Assembly (NCBI GenBank): GCA_031280955.1
Contig: JAITGA010000027.1
Location: 1-64,000, forward strand
Source: Lachnospiraceae bacterium
GTDB lineage: Bacteria > Bacillota > Clostridia > Lachnospirales > Lachnospiraceae
DNA: 64,000 nt
Direction of reading: 5' to 3'
This document shows positions 34,091 through 43,003 of this stretch, one piece after another. Numbering within the stretch: position 1 is the stretch's first letter; every line of letters begins with the position of its first letter. The notes under the pieces were generated by a model that did no database searches, was not told the DNA's origin, and was given only the letters and a program-made list of their open reading frames with translations. Both the position numbers and the translations under genes were made by a program.

Positions 34091-35830
34091 ATGGGAAAAT
34101 ATCGGACACATCATTGTAATGAATTAAAGAAATCTGATGTCGGGCAAAATGTCCGGCTCGCCGGTTGGGTTGATACCATCCGTGATCATGGCGGAGTCGT
34201 CTTCATTGATTTGCGTGACCATTACGGAATAACCCAGATAGTTGTCAATGACAGTACTCTACTGGCGGATATCAACAAGGAGTCAGTCATTTCTGTGGCA
34301 GGGCTTTTGCGGGAGCGGGCAGCCGAAGCCGCCAATCCCAAGCTTGCGACCGGAGAAATCGAGTTACAGGCAGAGAGTATATCTTTACTCGGTTCATCGC
34401 TCAACCAATTACCTTTCGAGATTGGCGATTCGAAGATAACTCGTGAGGATATACGCCTCAAATACCGTTATCTTGACCTTAGAAACCCTGAGGTTCACAG
34501 GAATATCATCATTCGCTGTGAGATAGTTAATTATCTGCGCAAAAAAATGCGTGAACTAGGCTTTTTGGAAATTCACACTCCGATTTTGACCTCGTCATCA
34601 CCGGAGGGTGCGCGTGATTATCTCGTACCCAGCCGCAAACATCACGGCAAATTTTATGCTTTGCCGCAAGCACCGCAACAGTTCAAACAGCTCTTGATGG
34701 TATCGGGTTTTGATAGATATTTCCAAATCGCTCCTTGCTTCCGTGATGAAGATGCCCGTGCCGACCGCTCACCGGGCGAGTTTTATCAGCTTGATTTTGA
34801 GATGGCTTTTGCCACCCAAGAGGATGTTTTCACGACAGCGGAAAATGTGCTTTACGATACTTTCTTTCATTTTGCTCCCGAGAAGAAGATTAGCCCTGCT
34901 CCTTTTGTCCGCATCCCTTATGCGGAAGCGATGATGAAATACGGCAGCGACAAGCCTGACCTTAGAAATCCCCTTATTATCGAGGATTTGACTGGTTTCT
35001 TCGCCGATGTTGATTTCGCACCTTTTCGTGACAAGCCTGTTCGTGGGATAGCCATTGACTGCACTGGTCAACCGAACTCTTTTTATGACAAAATGAACGC
35101 ATTTGCTGTAGATATCGGCATGAAAGGGCTAGGTTACATCACTGCCAAGGAAGCGATGACTCTCAAAGGACCGATAGTAAAATTTCTGTCAACCGCGAAG
35201 CAAGCAGAGTTAATAGAGAAGTTTTCGCTGCAAGAAAACATGGCAGTCTTTTTCATATCAGACAGCATAAAGCAAGTAAATGGTTTTGCGGGACAGATTC
35301 GTGCGGAGTTAGCAAAGAGATTGGATTTAATTGAAAGCGACTCTTATCAGTTTTGCTATGTTATTGATTATCCGATGTATGGAATCAATGAGGATAGCGG
35401 AGCGATTGAGTTTACCCACAATCCCTTTTCGATGCCGCAAGGTGAAATGGATGCCTTATTAAACCTTGACCCATTGGAAATCAAGGCTTATCAATACGAT
35501 ATCGTTTGCAATGGTGTGGAGCTTTCATCAGGTGCGGTTCGTAACCATCGTCCCGATGTGATGGTCAAAGCCTTTGAAATAGCCGGGTATACCCGGGAAG
35601 ATATCGAAACGAAGTTTTCGGCGTTATTTAATGCCTTTCATTATGGTGCGCCGCCTCATGCGGGGATGGCTCCCGGTCTTGACCGGATTGTCATGCTTCT
35701 GACGGGACAAGAAAGCATCCGTGAAGTCATCGCTTTCCCTCTCAATAGTAACGCCGAGGATATCCTGATGGGAGCCCCCGGCGAAGTGACGGAACAACAG
35801 TTGCGGGAAGTGCATATAAAAGTGCGTTAG
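34091..35830 (+). CDS. aspS: Aspartyl-tRNA synthetase (bacterial type)
   Basis: A 579-residue class II synthetase: OB-fold anticodon domain (LAGWVDTIRDHGGVVFIDLRDHYGITQIV), motif 2 region (FQIAPCFRDEDARADRSPGEFYQLDFEMAF), a GAD insert, and motif 3 (GMAPGLDRIVMLLTGQESIREVIAFP). The start at 34091 aligns with the family; the preceding in-frame ATG lies inside the promoter. With gatCAB converging on it, a non-discriminating role (Asp-tRNA-Asn for amidation) is possible but cannot be read off directly. The stop overlaps the gatB stop by a few bases on the opposite strand. Confidence 0.94.
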   Translation: MGKYRTHHCNELKKSDVGQNVRLAGWVDTIRDHGGVVFIDLRDHYGITQIVVNDSTLLADINKESVISVAGLLRERAAEAANPKLATGEIELQAESISLLGSSLNQLPFEIGDSKITREDIRLKYRYLDLRNPEVHRNIIIRCEIVNYLRKKMRELGFLEIHTPILTSSSPEGARDYLVPSRKHHGKFYALPQAPQQFKQLLMVSGFDRYFQIAPCFRDEDARADRSPGEFYQLDFEMAFATQEDVFTTAENVLYDTFFHFAPEKKISPAPFVRIPYAEAMMKYGSDKPDLRNPLIIEDLTGFFADVDFAPFRDKPVRGIAIDCTGQPNSFYDKMNAFAVDIGMKGLGYITAKEAMTLKGPIVKFLSTAKQAELIEKFSLQENMAVFFISDSIKQVNGFAGQIRAELAKRLDLIESDSYQFCYVIDYPMYGINEDSGAIEFTHNPFSMPQGEMDALLNLDPLEIKAYQYDIVCNGVELSSGAVRNHRPDVMVKAFEIAGYTREDIETKFSALFNAFHYGAPPHAGMAPGLDRIVMLLTGQESIREVIAFPLNSNAEDILMGAPGEVTEQQLREVHIKVR

Positions 35831-37269
35831 TTGGCTCGCCTCTTTAGCTCTGCCCTCAGCATCTCATTTACCGTTTTGGGATCGGCTTTGCGTTCTGCTT
35901 TCCTCATTACCTGACCCACGAGGAAGCCATAGGCTTTTTCATTACCGCCGAGGTATTCAGCGACAGAGGCGGCGTATTCGCTCATCACCTCATCAATTAG
36001 ACGAGTGATGAAACTGCTGTCGGTAATACTCGCAAGCCCGTGAGCGGCGATATATTTCTCGGGGTCAATATCATCAGCCAATATTTTTACCAGAATTTCC
36101 TTACCTATCGTGCGGTTAATCACGCCTTGGTCAACCAATGAAATCAGCTTGGCAAACTTTTTACTATCAATACTGATATCGTCTTCACCCTTGTTGTCAC
36201 CCTTGGCAACACTAAGCAGCTCAACCATAATCCAGTTGACAACATCCTTTGGCTTGGAAAAATCACGCAAGGTCTCGTCGAATATTTGTGAAAGTGCTCT
36301 GCTGCCGGTGATGATACGGCTGTCATAATCACTAAGCCCCATTTGCGTGGTCATGCGGGTGTATTTGGCTTCTGCTGATTCGGGCAAAGAGGCACGGACA
36401 CTATCGATCCATTCATCGCTAATCGTAATCGGCAGTAGTTCGGGATTGGGGAAATAACGGTAATCAGCGGCATCTTCTTTGTCCCGCATCGCCACAGTTA
36501 TCCCTTTGCCATCATCCCAACGGCGGGTTTCCTGTATCAACTCGTTTGACCCGCTCTCCAGCGCATCAATATGCCGCTCTGACTCATACTCAATGGCACG
36601 GGTTATTGCTCGCAGTGAGTTCATATTCTTGATTTCAGTACGAGTGCCAAAAGTCACATCGCCGACCTTGCGGACCGAGATATTGACATCACAGCGCATC
36701 GACCCCTCCTGCATTTTGCAATCAGATATTCCCGCAAAGGACAAAAGAGAGCGCAGTTTTTCCAGATAAGCGACTACTTCCTCGGCAGAGCGGAAGTCGG
36801 GGTTGGTGACAATCTCTGCCAGCGGTACGGAAGCACGGTTAAAGTCAACCAACGTTGCCCCGGCGACGATATCATGAACGAGCTTGCCGGCATCTTCCTC
36901 GATGTGGATTTGCTTGAGGGTAATGCGGCGTGTTGCCGTAGCGGTTTTGATATCGAGCCAACCATTTCGGCATATCGGGGCAAACATTTGTGTTATCTGG
37001 TAGCCACCGGGCAAATCAGGATAAAAATAGCTTTTTTTATCAAAGGTCATCGTTGCCGCAATTTCGCTGTTAGTCACCAAAGCAGCGGCGATACCAAGCG
37101 TGACGGCATGATAATTCGTTACCGCTGTCATTCCCGGCATCCCCATACAGGCGGGGCAGATGTTTTCATTGGCATCAACACCAAATGTTGTTGCACAAGC
37201 GCAAAAAAGTTTTGATTTGGTAGCGAGTTCAATATGGGTTTCCAAACCGATTACTGTCTCGTAGTTCAT
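35827..37269 (-). CDS. gatB: Asp/Glu-tRNA amidotransferase subunit B
   Basis: A 480-residue GatB: YETVIGLETHIELATKSKLFCACATTFG, NICPACMGMPG (C-A-C and C-P-A-C cysteines of the zinc-binding form), FDKKSYFYPDLPGGYQITQ, HIEEDAGKLVHD, ADYRYFPNPELLPI. It ends with the YqeY-like tail domain (NEKAYGFLVGQVMRKAERKADPKTVNEMLRAELKRR). It phosphorylates the tRNA-bound Asp/Glu and carries the amidation step. It looks fully functional. It is last in the DHH-gatC-gatA-gatB order on the minus strand. Confidence 0.93.
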   Translation of the reverse strand: MNYETVIGLETHIELATKSKLFCACATTFGVDANENICPACMGMPGMTAVTNYHAVTLGIAAALVTNSEIAATMTFDKKSYFYPDLPGGYQITQMFAPICRNGWLDIKTATATRRITLKQIHIEEDAGKLVHDIVAGATLVDFNRASVPLAEIVTNPDFRSAEEVVAYLEKLRSLLSFAGISDCKMQEGSMRCDVNISVRKVGDVTFGTRTEIKNMNSLRAITRAIEYESERHIDALESGSNELIQETRRWDDGKGITVAMRDKEDAADYRYFPNPELLPITISDEWIDSVRASLPESAEAKYTRMTTQMGLSDYDSRIITGSRALSQIFDETLRDFSKPKDVVNWIMVELLSVAKGDNKGEDDISIDSKKFAKLISLVDQGVINRTIGKEILVKILADDIDPEKYIAAHGLASITDSSFITRLIDEVMSEYAASVAEYLGGNEKAYGFLVGQVMRKAERKADPKTVNEMLRAELKRRAN

Positions 37270-37270
37270 T

Positions 37271-38410
37271 CTATCTCCGCTCTATAATCTGTAACCATGA
37301 TTCGTCCCAGGATTTTCCAATAATCTGCAAGCCGCTGTTATAGTTCCTACAGAATGTCGAGTTTGCAGGGACGGTTACGGACGGCAAACCTGAAAGGGCA
37401 GCAGGGGCATAAAGTGCCAGTTGTTCATATTTCGACTTTTCGCTCTCACTCGGCAGAACAATCATGTCGTAATCATCAAATGTAATCGACTCCTTGATAA
37501 GGCGGCGGATTTTCATTGCTTTCTCGTAATAGCTTTGGTAATTGTCCGCCGAAAGCACATATGCTCCGAGTAGTATTGCCAGTTTCGTGTCACGAGAAAA
37601 ACCCTCACTGCGGGTGTTATAGTACAAATCACGCAGATGCTGGGCGTTTTGACTGCGATGCCCGAACTTAACGCCATCAAAGCGATTGGTATTGCCGCAA
37701 AGCTCAGCGGCAGCGAGGATAAAAAGGGTCTGATGACAAACATCAAGGTATTCAAAGGGAGCAGTGCTGATTTCGTATTTAGCCGCCATGACAGAAATGA
37801 CACTAGCGTCATTTGCTTCTTCCCATATATTGGCAGGAAACCATAATCGTAGATTATTTGCGGGGCAGTCAGAAGCGTTGGCGGTAGAGTCTGTCATGGA
37901 AGCGATTGCTTTCAGGGCATCGCTTACTGAATCAGCGTCAGCCCGCATTGCTCCGTCTCTTTTGTCACTGCCGCTGATGGCAGCGAGGACTGCGAGGCCA
38001 TTTTCCGGCTTGGCACACAACACGCCGATACGGTCAAAGGAGGCGGCAGTCGCGATTAAACCGTAGCGGGAAACTGTACCATAAGGCGGTTCAAGGTAAA
38101 AGAGTCCATGTTTCGCCGCCTGCCGCTTTTTCTGCCCGAACACGTCATTAGCCAATACACAGACGTTTTCGTCATTTTTAGTTTCTATGATTGCCGGAGT
38201 GGGTTCATCGCTTTCAGTAAAGATACAGTCAAGGGCAAACTCATTCATCAAAAGCCGTCCTGTCACACTTCCTCCGACTACCGCCAATTTCTCCAGTACC
38301 GCTGCATTTATCGGTGATACGAAACCGGACAATATCTTTGAGCCCGCTGTCGCAGGCTCATTTTTTTGCATGATATTATCTTCTACGAAAATCCTTACTT
38401 TGTTTAGCAT
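37271..38410 (-). CDS. GatA homologue lacking the amidase active site
   Basis: A 379-residue protein collinear with GatA (usual ~485). Matches include VEDNIMQKNEPATAGSKIL, LMNEFALD, PYGTVSRYGLIATAASFDRIG, NRFDGVKFGHRSQN, RSEGFSRDTKLAILLGAYVLS and LSGLPSVTVP. Missing: the first ~65 residues of GatA; the catalytic Lys (GIKDNI in GatA is FVEDNI here, Glu at residue 10); and the whole GGSSGGS...SDTGGS loop with both catalytic serines. It therefore cannot hydrolyse glutamine by the known Ser-Ser-Lys mechanism. The frame is intact and sits between intact gatC and gatB, so it is maintained rather than decaying. ATG 38410 has GAGG upstream; 38422 is an alternative start. Confidence 0.8.
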   Translation of the reverse strand: MLNKVRIFVEDNIMQKNEPATAGSKILSGFVSPINAAVLEKLAVVGGSVTGRLLMNEFALDCIFTESDEPTPAIIETKNDENVCVLANDVFGQKKRQAAKHGLFYLEPPYGTVSRYGLIATAASFDRIGVLCAKPENGLAVLAAISGSDKRDGAMRADADSVSDALKAIASMTDSTANASDCPANNLRLWFPANIWEEANDASVISVMAAKYEISTAPFEYLDVCHQTLFILAAAELCGNTNRFDGVKFGHRSQNAQHLRDLYYNTRSEGFSRDTKLAILLGAYVLSADNYQSYYEKAMKIRRLIKESITFDDYDMIVLPSESEKSKYEQLALYAPAALSGLPSVTVPANSTFCRNYNSGLQIIGKSWDESWLQIIERR

Positions 38411-38425
38411 AGGAAGCCTCATTTG

Positions 38426-38701
38426 TTACGCCAGCGTTCGCGGTACTTGGAAAAATCCGTCGAATTGCTCCGGTGCGGCGGCAAGTAACTCTTGACGTGA
38501 TATAGTTTTGACGACTTGGTCTTCGCGAAAAATATTTCTCGACTCCAAAACAGAAACCATTGGCAAAGTCCCATCGGTATCCACATCGATTAGTGCTTTG
38601 AAGCTGTCGGTCAAGATATCCATGCCCGTGCTGACAAAGATTTTTTCATCCTCGCAAAGCGTGAACTTCATCATCGCCGCAAGGTTATTGATGTCTTTCA
38701 T
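38426..38701 (-). CDS. gatC: Asp/Glu-tRNA amidotransferase subunit C
   Basis: A 91-residue GatC: MKDINNLAAMMKFTLCEDEK at the start, and the conserved tail SVLESRNIFREDQVVKTISRQELLAAAPEQFDGFFQVPRTLA (family: LRxDxxxxxxxxxxLLxNAPxxxxxxFxVPxxL). GatC wraps round GatA and GatB to stabilise the complex. The start at 38701 has AGGGA upstream and gives a normal length. It is 16 bases after the DHH gene and 15 before gatA. Confidence 0.85.
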   Translation of the reverse strand: MKDINNLAAMMKFTLCEDEKIFVSTGMDILTDSFKALIDVDTDGTLPMVSVLESRNIFREDQVVKTISRQELLAAAPEQFDGFFQVPRTLA

Positions 38702-38717
38702 TTTTTCCCTGACTATT

Positions 38718-39641
38718 TCATGCCCTGCCGTTGGCTTGGTCTGATAACTCACGGAGCATATTCGGAAGTTCAGTTTCCATGTCCTCATCAGAGAACTGGC
38801 AAGTGCCGACATTGTGATGACCGCCGCCGTGGTATTTGAGCATCAGTTTTCCGACATTGACAGTTGAGGTGCGGTTTAAGATGCTGTAGCCGACTGCTGC
38901 CGCACAACCCTTGCCGCCACGACCACTGACTATCCATGCAGAAATGTTTTGCTCAGGAAACATGCTGTAAATCATGAAGCGGTTGCAGGTATAAATAAGG
39001 TCAACCCCACGCAAATCGGTGATTATCAGATTGCCATCGGTAACAGTATATTTGAGTACCATTTCTTTGAACAACTCGGTTTGTTCATGATAAATCTCAA
39101 TCCGCTCCTGTACATCAGAGAGGGCGAGGATTTCATCAGTAGTCATCACTCGGCAAGCGTCAATCAACTGTTCCATCAGCAAGTAGTTGGGAATGGTGAA
39201 GTTGCGCCAACGTCCCAACCCGGTTCGTGGGTCCATCAAATATCCTACCAGTACCCAACCCTCAGGGTTCTGAATGTCTTCATACGAAAGCTGACCGGAA
39301 TCAACTTTGTCCACCGCTTCCATCAAATCATCGAATTGGGGGAAACGCTCACGTCCGCCGTAGTATTCATAGATAATCCGGGCGCAGGAGGGGGTAATCC
39401 GGCTTTCGCCCTTAAATTCAAACTGCTTGTTACGCTCATGTTCGCTGCTATGGTGGTCAAACCAGAGTCCACAACCGGGTACGTAGGGAACATTGGCGAG
39501 GCAGTCATTTTCATCAATGGGAATCAAACCGTCTTGTAAGTCTTTGGGATGAACGAATTTCCAATGGTCAATGATACCGGCTTCTTTCAAAAGTGCGCCG
39601 CAAGCCAATCCGTCAAAGTCAGAACGTGTAATCAATCTCAT
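38718..39641 (-). CDS. DHH family phosphoesterase
   Basis: A 307-residue protein: LITRSDFDGLACGALLKEAG (DFDG motif), LWFDHHSSEHERN (DHH motif), and a C-terminal GRGGKGCAAAVGYSILNRTS, GGGHHNVGTCQF resembling the DHHA1 substrate domain. These enzymes cleave phosphodiesters in short RNAs, cyclic dinucleotides or polyphosphate; the substrate is not evident. First gene of the operon with gatC-gatA-gatB. A promoter stands 80 bases upstream. Confidence 0.82.
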   Translation of the reverse strand: MRLITRSDFDGLACGALLKEAGIIDHWKFVHPKDLQDGLIPIDENDCLANVPYVPGCGLWFDHHSSEHERNKQFEFKGESRITPSCARIIYEYYGGRERFPQFDDLMEAVDKVDSGQLSYEDIQNPEGWVLVGYLMDPRTGLGRWRNFTIPNYLLMEQLIDACRVMTTDEILALSDVQERIEIYHEQTELFKEMVLKYTVTDGNLIITDLRGVDLIYTCNRFMIYSMFPEQNISAWIVSGRGGKGCAAAVGYSILNRTSTVNVGKLMLKYHGGGHHNVGTCQFSDEDMETELPNMLRELSDQANGRA

Positions 39642-39720
39642 ACTAAACCATGCCTTTCTATACTCGTCATTACCGGGCGGGTAGCACGACGATGACTCGG
39701 TGTGTGGGTTTTGCGAAAAC

Positions 39721-39750
39721 AGTATACCATACTCTTGTGAGAAATGGCAA
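39721..39750 (-). promoter_or_regulatory. Promoter of DHH-gatCAB operon
   Basis: On the minus strand: TTGCCA (39745-39750), 18-bp spacer, TATACT (39721-39726). The rest of 39642-39991 is AT-rich and shows nothing else. Confidence 0.55.
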
Positions 39751-39991
39751 GACTTATACTTTTTTATCTATAATTTGCTTTGTAAAAAAACCTTGTGTGC
39801 TTTACTTCCTTATCCCACCTCAACCTATCTTGATTATCGCAAATCCATAATAACTCTTATAACTATTATTCACATTTCGACTTCGGTAAAGATTGAGATT
39901 TATTCAAGAGTCACAACTTAGGACAAATAGACTCATGTATATCTTTGCTTCCTCTACCTATAGCACGCCCCAACAACAATCCCCATTAATC

Positions 39992-40480
39992 CTAAATATC
40001 TAATAGGTGTACAGCTAACTCAAGCACACGCCTTGCCGCAGTATTACGCACCTCTTCCCGATTACCACTCAGTCGTAGTTCGTCCACCCGACACTCATTG
40101 TTGAAATAAACCGCCACATACACAAGTCCTACTGGTTTCTCCAAACTGCCACCCCCCGGTCCTGCGATGCCGGTTATGCCGACACCAATATCTGCACCGC
40201 AGTATCTGGCGATTTCTTGTGCCATCTCCTTCGCAGTCTCCCGGGATACCGCTCCGTAAGTCTCAAGGGTCTTTTGTGATACGTCGAGGAGCTTTGTTTT
40301 CATCTCATCGGAATAGCACACTGCACCGAAATCAAAGACCTTTGATGAACCTGGTACACTGGTAATCATTTTGGCCACCAGACCTCCAGTACAGGACTCA
40401 GCGATTGATATCTTAAGCTCCCGTGCCAAAAGAGCAGCAACAAGAATCGTCTCGGGGGGCTCATTTTTTGTTTCACTCAT
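39992..40480 (-). CDS. pncC: CinA C-terminal family / nicotinamide-nucleotide amidohydrolase
   Basis: A 162-residue stand-alone CinA C-terminal domain: LKISIAESCTGGLVAKMITSVPGSS, FGAVCYSDEMKTKLLDVS, YGAVSRETAKEMAQE, DIGVGITGIAGPGGGSLEKPVGLVYVAV. PncC deamidates nicotinamide mononucleotide to nicotinic acid mononucleotide in NAD recycling. Length is right for the single-domain form. It is monocistronic by appearance. Confidence 0.9.
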   Translation of the reverse strand: MSETKNEPPETILVAALLARELKISIAESCTGGLVAKMITSVPGSSKVFDFGAVCYSDEMKTKLLDVSQKTLETYGAVSRETAKEMAQEIARYCGADIGVGITGIAGPGGGSLEKPVGLVYVAVYFNNECRVDELRLSGNREEVRNTAARRVLELAVHLLDI

Positions 40481-40823
40481 GATTCAAGACTCCTTCAAGT
40501 AGTTTATAACTCGTTTCAAATTACTCATTATGAGCTATTTGATTACCGTGCGAATGGCACTGTAGCGAAAACGTCAGCATATAATATCTCACGGTTTTTG
40601 TCGACAAATACCAACGCAGTCTGTATAAACCTACTCAAATCCAAATCATCTCTTTCTTCGCCTTATATCATAGAAAATCTTTGCGATTTATACAGTCTTT
40701 CAAACTTATTCCAAATAATCGCACCAATGCTGCAACTTGCTCAACCTAGTTCCTTTAGTCTATACTGCTACTTTCGCAATTTCCATCATATTCTTTGTTT
40801 CGATCTGCTTTCCATTGGAAAAT
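40481..40823. other. Non-coding AT-rich spacer
   Basis: No gene is supported here. A word at 40505-40525 (ATAAC...TTCAA) faintly resembles an attC-like arm but is too far from the arm at 40824 to claim a site. Confidence 0.4.
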
Positions 40824-40845
40824 GGCAGATACCGTTTGTTATGCG
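40824..40845 (-). repeat. attC-like arm E
   Basis: On the minus strand it reads GCATAACAAACGGTATCTGCC, the same arm as in sites C and D (CATAAC...GTAT). It lies ~130 bp past the HEPN pseudogene stop, where a cassette recombination site would be expected. Only one arm is clear. Confidence 0.4.
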
Positions 40846-40974
40846 AAGTTTAGGCAAATTTGTGTTTAGTTAATTGTCAGTTTTTAAGTAGAGCTATTAT
40901 GTTTCAAACGTTATAACTTTCTTTGATCATACTTCTTTTTTATCGTTGCATTACAGTGTATGTGTTTTATGACA

Positions 40975-41355
40975 TTACATTATTTTTCCATTAACAAAAT
41001 CAAATATTACCTCACAGTCTTGCAAAGCTAATACTGTATCGCCGTTTGTGATATCTATCTCTAATGGGTAGCGTGGCTGAATACCATAATCTGTTAACCG
41101 TGTACATGCTAGTGTGATTTTAGTAAAACTACTGTCAATATTTTCGCAGAAATCTAATAATTGTTTCAAATCGTGTGTTTTAGGCGGCTTAGCATTTGAG
41201 TAAATCCAAAAAGCTTTCAATATTTTTTCAACAGACTGTTGACAATGGTAGCATATTATTTATAATGGTTGTGGGTATAGCGTTTCATACAAATGTCTTG
41301 CAGTTGTTAAATCCATGTTTGAAAACTTAATCCATTCTTTTATTGAATCATCCAT
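40975..41355 (-). pseudogene. HEPN-domain protein, interrupted by one stop codon
   Basis: In one frame the minus strand encodes MDDSIKEWIKFSNMDLTTARHLYETLYPQPL, a TAA at 41260-41262, then IICYHCQQSVEKILKAFWIY and on to KPPKTHDLKQLLDFCENID. Joined, this is a complete ~126-codon HEPN protein of the MNT/HEPN toxin-antitoxin type; the family normally has a residue such as Glu where the TAA falls (PLEIICYHCQQ). No frameshift is needed. It starts inside the end of the MNT gene. Either a recent nonsense mutation or a sequencing error. Confidence 0.75.
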
Positions 41356-41671
41356 GCAATTTCACTCCTGTTTCTTTCACTTCATTTTCTATTGAATAAA
41401 AATAATTTTTTCGGCGATTAAATTTGCTTTGTTTTCCTACTAACATATCAATACCTCGTGTTTGCTTCGTTATTGCTCCCCTAATAGCCCATATAGCTTC
41501 TCTTTCTCGAACTTCGCTTTCATCAGGTATGACAACATAAAAATCATAATCACTTTCTTCATTTTCTGTTCCATTAGCAAATGAACCGAAAAGATATACT
41601 TCCAACGCATGAACGCTCGATAATATGATGTTTACTATTTCATTTATCTCTGCTTGTTGTATAACGGTCAT
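41348..41671 (-). CDS. MNT-family nucleotidyltransferase (HEPN partner)
   Basis: A 107-residue minimal nucleotidyltransferase with the motif VYLFGSFANGTENEESDYDFYVVIP (GSxAxG...SDxDxxV). In MNT/HEPN pairs this protein neutralises the HEPN RNase, in studied cases by adenylylating it. GAAAGGAATT precedes the start and a promoter lies 50 bases upstream. The HEPN gene overlaps its end by 8 bp but is broken, so the antitoxin may be an orphan. Confidence 0.85.
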   Translation of the reverse strand: MTVIQQAEINEIVNIILSSVHALEVYLFGSFANGTENEESDYDFYVVIPDESEVREREAIWAIRGAITKQTRGIDMLVGKQSKFNRRKNYFYSIENEVKETGVKLHG

Positions 41672-41718
41672 ATTTGCTTAATTCCTTTCAGTTAAAATAA
41701 CACATTTACTGTTGAGTG

Positions 41719-41747
41719 ATTATATCACATAACACCTATTACTACAA
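41719..41747 (-). promoter_or_regulatory. Promoter of MNT/HEPN pair
   Basis: Minus strand: TTGTAG (41742-41747), 17-bp spacer, TATAAT (41719-41724). Confidence 0.6.
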
Positions 41748-41763
41748 CATCAGCCTTAATTTC

Positions 41764-41933
41764 GGACAACGTTCAAGGTATGCGACGTTTTGACGGCAAA
41801 CATAAACTGCCGTATCGCATGACCAGAAGCTGTCAAAATGTGGTTGAGCAAAACCCCGGCTTACAACAATCTTTTCATTTCTAATCCGCCGGGGTTTTGC
41901 TCAACCCGTCAGCGTATACCGTGTGTTATAGGC
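41764..41933 (-). repeat. attC-like site D with 19-bp inner stem
   Basis: Read on the minus strand: left arm CTATAACACACGGTATACG, right arm CGCATACC-TTGAAC-GTTGTCC. ATAAC/GTTGT and GGTATACG/CGCATACC pair; spacers of 4 and 6 bases leave extrahelical bases. TGACGG (41791-41796) pairs with CCGTCA (41906-41911). Inside, a perfect 19-bp inverted repeat (41842-41860 / 41888-41906) forms the tip. The arrangement matches site C and the general attC plan. It lies downstream of the P-loop gene and upstream of MNT/HEPN. Confidence 0.55.
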
Positions 41934-42075
41934 AGTACGGACGGTTTGCATAAGGTTTGAATAGCACGAAAGAACTTCAACTTAACCAACACAATAAGCC
42001 ACTTATTTTTCTGTGAACTAACTCATGTCATAATCGCAGTAAATATGTATTGTAAATAATGCGAACACTGTGTAA

Positions 42076-42633
42076 TTACAAAGCAAACTTTTCTCTTATC
42101 ATTTTTGCAACAGTTTCAGGCGACAATTCTGAATTATCAATTTTGATATAGTTCTCGAACTTAATCTCACCATCATGACTCACAAGCCTATGGTTTGCAT
42201 CTTCATCAAGTATAAGATTTGTCGAAAATTCGACATTGTTTTTCGAAGGTTTGTTTTTTAAACGATTTTCGGTTTTGTTACGTTTGAGCCTAACTTCCTG
42301 TGGGGCAAACAATTCTACATAGTAGATATCTGCACCATTGCATCTGAACACATTCACAAGGCTATCCAGATATTCCCAATCTGATGGCTCGTCAAACGAC
42401 AACATGAAAGTAAAAATCATACCGTAATTGTCAGATTTGACAAACTCCTCAAAGATAACCTCCCGAAATCTCCTGACAGCTACACCGCTTTTTCTAAAAG
42501 AACCGAAAATCTCGATAACTGGTTCTATCGACATATGATTATGAAACAATCGCAAGTCTGTTATTTTCATAAGCTCCTGTCCAACGGTCATTTTGCCAAC
42601 TGCACCGGAGCCGATTATAATTACCAATTTCAC
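42076..42633 (-). CDS. P-loop kinase-like protein
   Basis: A 185-residue P-loop NTPase: MKLVIIIGSGAVGKMTVGQELMKITDLRLFHNHMSIEPV (Walker A GSGAVGKMT), then IFTFMLSFDEPSDWEYLDSLVN and YYVELFAPQEVRLKRNKTENR. It resembles the shikimate/gluconate-kinase-like 'AAA family' proteins often found in Clostridia and Bacilli, with unknown substrate. It ends about 140 bp from attC-like site D and is therefore a cassette candidate. No partner gene. Confidence 0.75.
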   Translation of the reverse strand: MKLVIIIGSGAVGKMTVGQELMKITDLRLFHNHMSIEPVIEIFGSFRKSGVAVRRFREVIFEEFVKSDNYGMIFTFMLSFDEPSDWEYLDSLVNVFRCNGADIYYVELFAPQEVRLKRNKTENRLKNKPSKNNVEFSTNLILDEDANHRLVSHDGEIKFENYIKIDNSELSPETVAKMIREKFAL

Positions 42634-42869
42634 AACTTTCTCCTGTAACTGTTATTCATTATCTTACTATACTATAAATGTTTCCACTTGTACGCTCTTA
42701 TGGGTGCTATTCCGTCGTTTCCCTAAAATGTAATATTGCCTATAACTACCCCCGATAGACACGCACAAACAATCATTATGTTACTCTTGAAAACCTTGTG
42801 AATACAAGCGTTATTCACCAACATCTATTCAAAATACGCCGTAAAATATGAGTGCAATCTATTTAAAAT

Positions 42870-42945
42870 GCGATAAACTTTTACTCACTATTCTGTATCA
42901 TATTATACCCATACAAGTGTTGAAAACACCTACTCAGTTTATCGC
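42870..42945. repeat. Long inverted repeat downstream of the RCC1 gene
   Basis: GCGATAAACT (42870-42879) is exactly inverted at 42936-42945, flanked by AT-rich arms; the loop holds a small GTGTT-GAA-AACAC hairpin. It may end the minus-strand RCC1 transcript. The rest of 42634-43003 shows nothing. Confidence 0.45.
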
Positions 42946-43003
42946 TATTTTAGCACACTTTTCACATAAGCCGACCTTTACCGACTAAAACCAACTATAC
43001 GCG

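Noticed and set aside
38949..39539. 196-codon plus-strand frame
   Set aside because: Antisense of the DHH phosphoesterase, which has clear catalytic motifs and a promoter.
40598..40873. 91-codon plus-strand frame in the spacer after pncC
   Set aside because: No ribosome site, AT-rich unlike protein sequence, and it overlaps the attC-like arm.
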